A stretch of DNA of 19,719 nt from JAWXBK01 sp040878185 (GTDB lineage Bacteria > Pseudomonadota > Alphaproteobacteria > Dongiales > Dongiaceae). The stretch covers positions 1-19,719 of the forward strand of contig JBBDMS010000038.1 of NCBI GenBank assembly GCA_040878185.1, written 5' to 3'. The position numbers were made by a program, and so were the translations under genes. Below are positions 19,138 to 19,719 of the stretch, piece after piece. The notes below the pieces were generated by a model, which had not been told where the DNA came from, did not search any database, and saw nothing but the letters and a program-made list of their open reading frames with translations. The first letter of the stretch is position 1. Each line of letters starts with the position of its first letter.

Positions 19138-19719
19138 ATGGCGATTGCGCAGCCCTATCTGATGTTTCTTGCCGATGCGCCGGACCAGCTCGCGGCCAAG
19201 ACCGCGCAGGGGATCGTGCATTGGCGCCCGGAATGGTGCCTCGGCCAGCTTCGCCTCGAAGGCTGCAAGGCCGATCTCCGCATTCCGGATATGACGGTGG
19301 AGGCTGCGGCGAAGGCCGGCGCCAAAACCATGATCGTCGGTGTCGCCAATCGCGGCGGCAAGGTCGGCGGCAGCTGGCTTGCGGCGCTCACCGAGGCGCT
19401 GGAGCGGGGCCTCGATCTCGCGAGCGGTCTGCATCGACGCCTCTCGGATATTCCCGAACTGCGCGAACTGGCTGCCAAGCGCGGCCGCGCGCTCCATGAC
19501 GTGCGGCATCCGACGCGCGATTTCGACGTGGCGAGCGGGACGAAGCGCAGCGGCAAGCGGCTGCTGACCGTTGGGACCGATTGTTCGGTCGGCAAGATGT
19601 ACACGACGCTCGCGCTCGAAAAGGAAATGAAGACGCGCGGCATGAAGGCCGATTTTCGCGCGACCGGCCAGACCGGGATTTTTATCGCCGGTTCGGGCGT
19701 GTCGATCGATGCTGTGGTC
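19138..19719 (+). CDS. dgcN: DgcN-family (DUF1611) protein, predicted D-glutamate N-acetyltransferase, 3' truncated by window edge
   Basis: The first 194 residues of a protein that continues past the right edge. It matches the DUF1611/DgcN family: QPYLMFLADAPDQLAAKTAQG near the start, VHWRPEWCLGQLRLEGC, then AKTMIVGVANRGG. A P-loop-like nucleotide-binding segment follows, G146-TDCSV-G152-K153 in LLTVGTDCSVGKMYTTLALE, and then FRATGQTGIFIAG. Family members in marine proteobacteria N-acetylate D-glutamate as the first step of a D-glutamate catabolic route, normally next to the enolase-superfamily racemase DgcA, which would lie just outside this window. ATG 19138 is preceded by GAGGAG at 11 bases. 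The gene is divergent from the M20 hydrolase; the spacer between TTG 18979 and 19138 must hold both promoters, but I see no clear boxes. If the substrate differs, it is still a DUF1611 protein. Confidence 0.82.
   Translation, partial: MAIAQPYLMFLADAPDQLAAKTAQGIVHWRPEWCLGQLRLEGCKADLRIPDMTVEAAAKAGAKTMIVGVANRGGKVGGSWLAALTEALERGLDLASGLHRRLSDIPELRELAAKRGRALHDVRHPTRDFDVASGTKRSGKRLLTVGTDCSVGKMYTTLALEKEMKTRGMKADFRATGQTGIFIAGSGVSIDAVV

Noticed and set aside
1..19719. tRNA, rRNA, riboswitch or other structured RNA genes
   Set aside because: I saw no cloverleaf-like sequence, no conserved rRNA segments and no recognisable riboswitch core on either strand. A covariance-model scan would be needed to exclude small RNAs.

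Overview
The window is dense, high-GC, bacterial chromosomal DNA. Protein families, codon use, short intergenic regions and two well-known kinds of dispersed intergenic repeat point to an alphaproteobacterium (Rhodospirillales- or Hyphomicrobiales-like). There is no rRNA gene in the window to place it more closely. I see no tRNA, rRNA, CRISPR array, transposase or phage gene. Twenty protein genes cover most of the sequence, and no gene-free stretch exceeds 300 bases.

Layout, left to right. (a) 1-4394, plus strand: the C-terminal part of an N-acyl-D-amino-acid deacylase, a 2-oxoglutarate/Fe(II) oxygenase of the isopenicillin N synthase type, then a two-gene unit whose products resemble the small and large subunits of N,N-dimethylformamidase. 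(b) 4490-6133, plus strand: an Xre/MbcA-type antitoxin and RES-domain toxin pair, a repeat-filled spacer, and a small unrecognised gene. (c) 6139-11450, minus strand: in transcription order an amidase-signature enzyme, cobalt-type nitrile hydratase alpha and beta subunits, the nitrile hydratase accessory protein, and an acetolactate-synthase-like ThDP enzyme. (d) 11607-14335, plus strand: a VOC-fold protein, an SDR oxidoreductase, a phytanoyl-CoA-dioxygenase-like oxygenase and a GFA/CENP-V-type zinc protein. (e) 14332-17514, minus strand: a MATE exporter, YajQ, a His-rich small protein and a cysteine-synthase-family PLP enzyme, apparently one operon. (f) 17735-19719: an M20 peptidase/deacetylase divergent from a DgcN-like (DUF1611) gene that runs off the right edge.

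The common theme is amide, nitrile and acyl-amino-acid chemistry. Nitrile hydratase plus amidase gives the two-step route nitrile to amide to carboxylate. The dimethylformamidase-like pair hydrolyses an amide of unknown identity. The deacylase, the M20 hydrolase and the DgcN-like protein all fit N-acylated, probably D-, amino acid metabolism. Two Fe(II)/2OG oxygenases, the SDR and the VOC protein would fit oxidative catabolism of small N- or C-substrates. This is a family-level inference; no substrate can be read from the sequence.

The most notable non-coding signals are: a 15-of-16 match to the chromosomal parS centromere site at 13886-13901; three intergenic spacers, each holding a facing pair of GC-rich REP-like hairpins (a BIME-like arrangement), one of which contains a perfect 28-bp palindrome; a long hairpin made from the CACCACAGAGACAC repeat; and several short tandem duplications at gene ends and in a leader.
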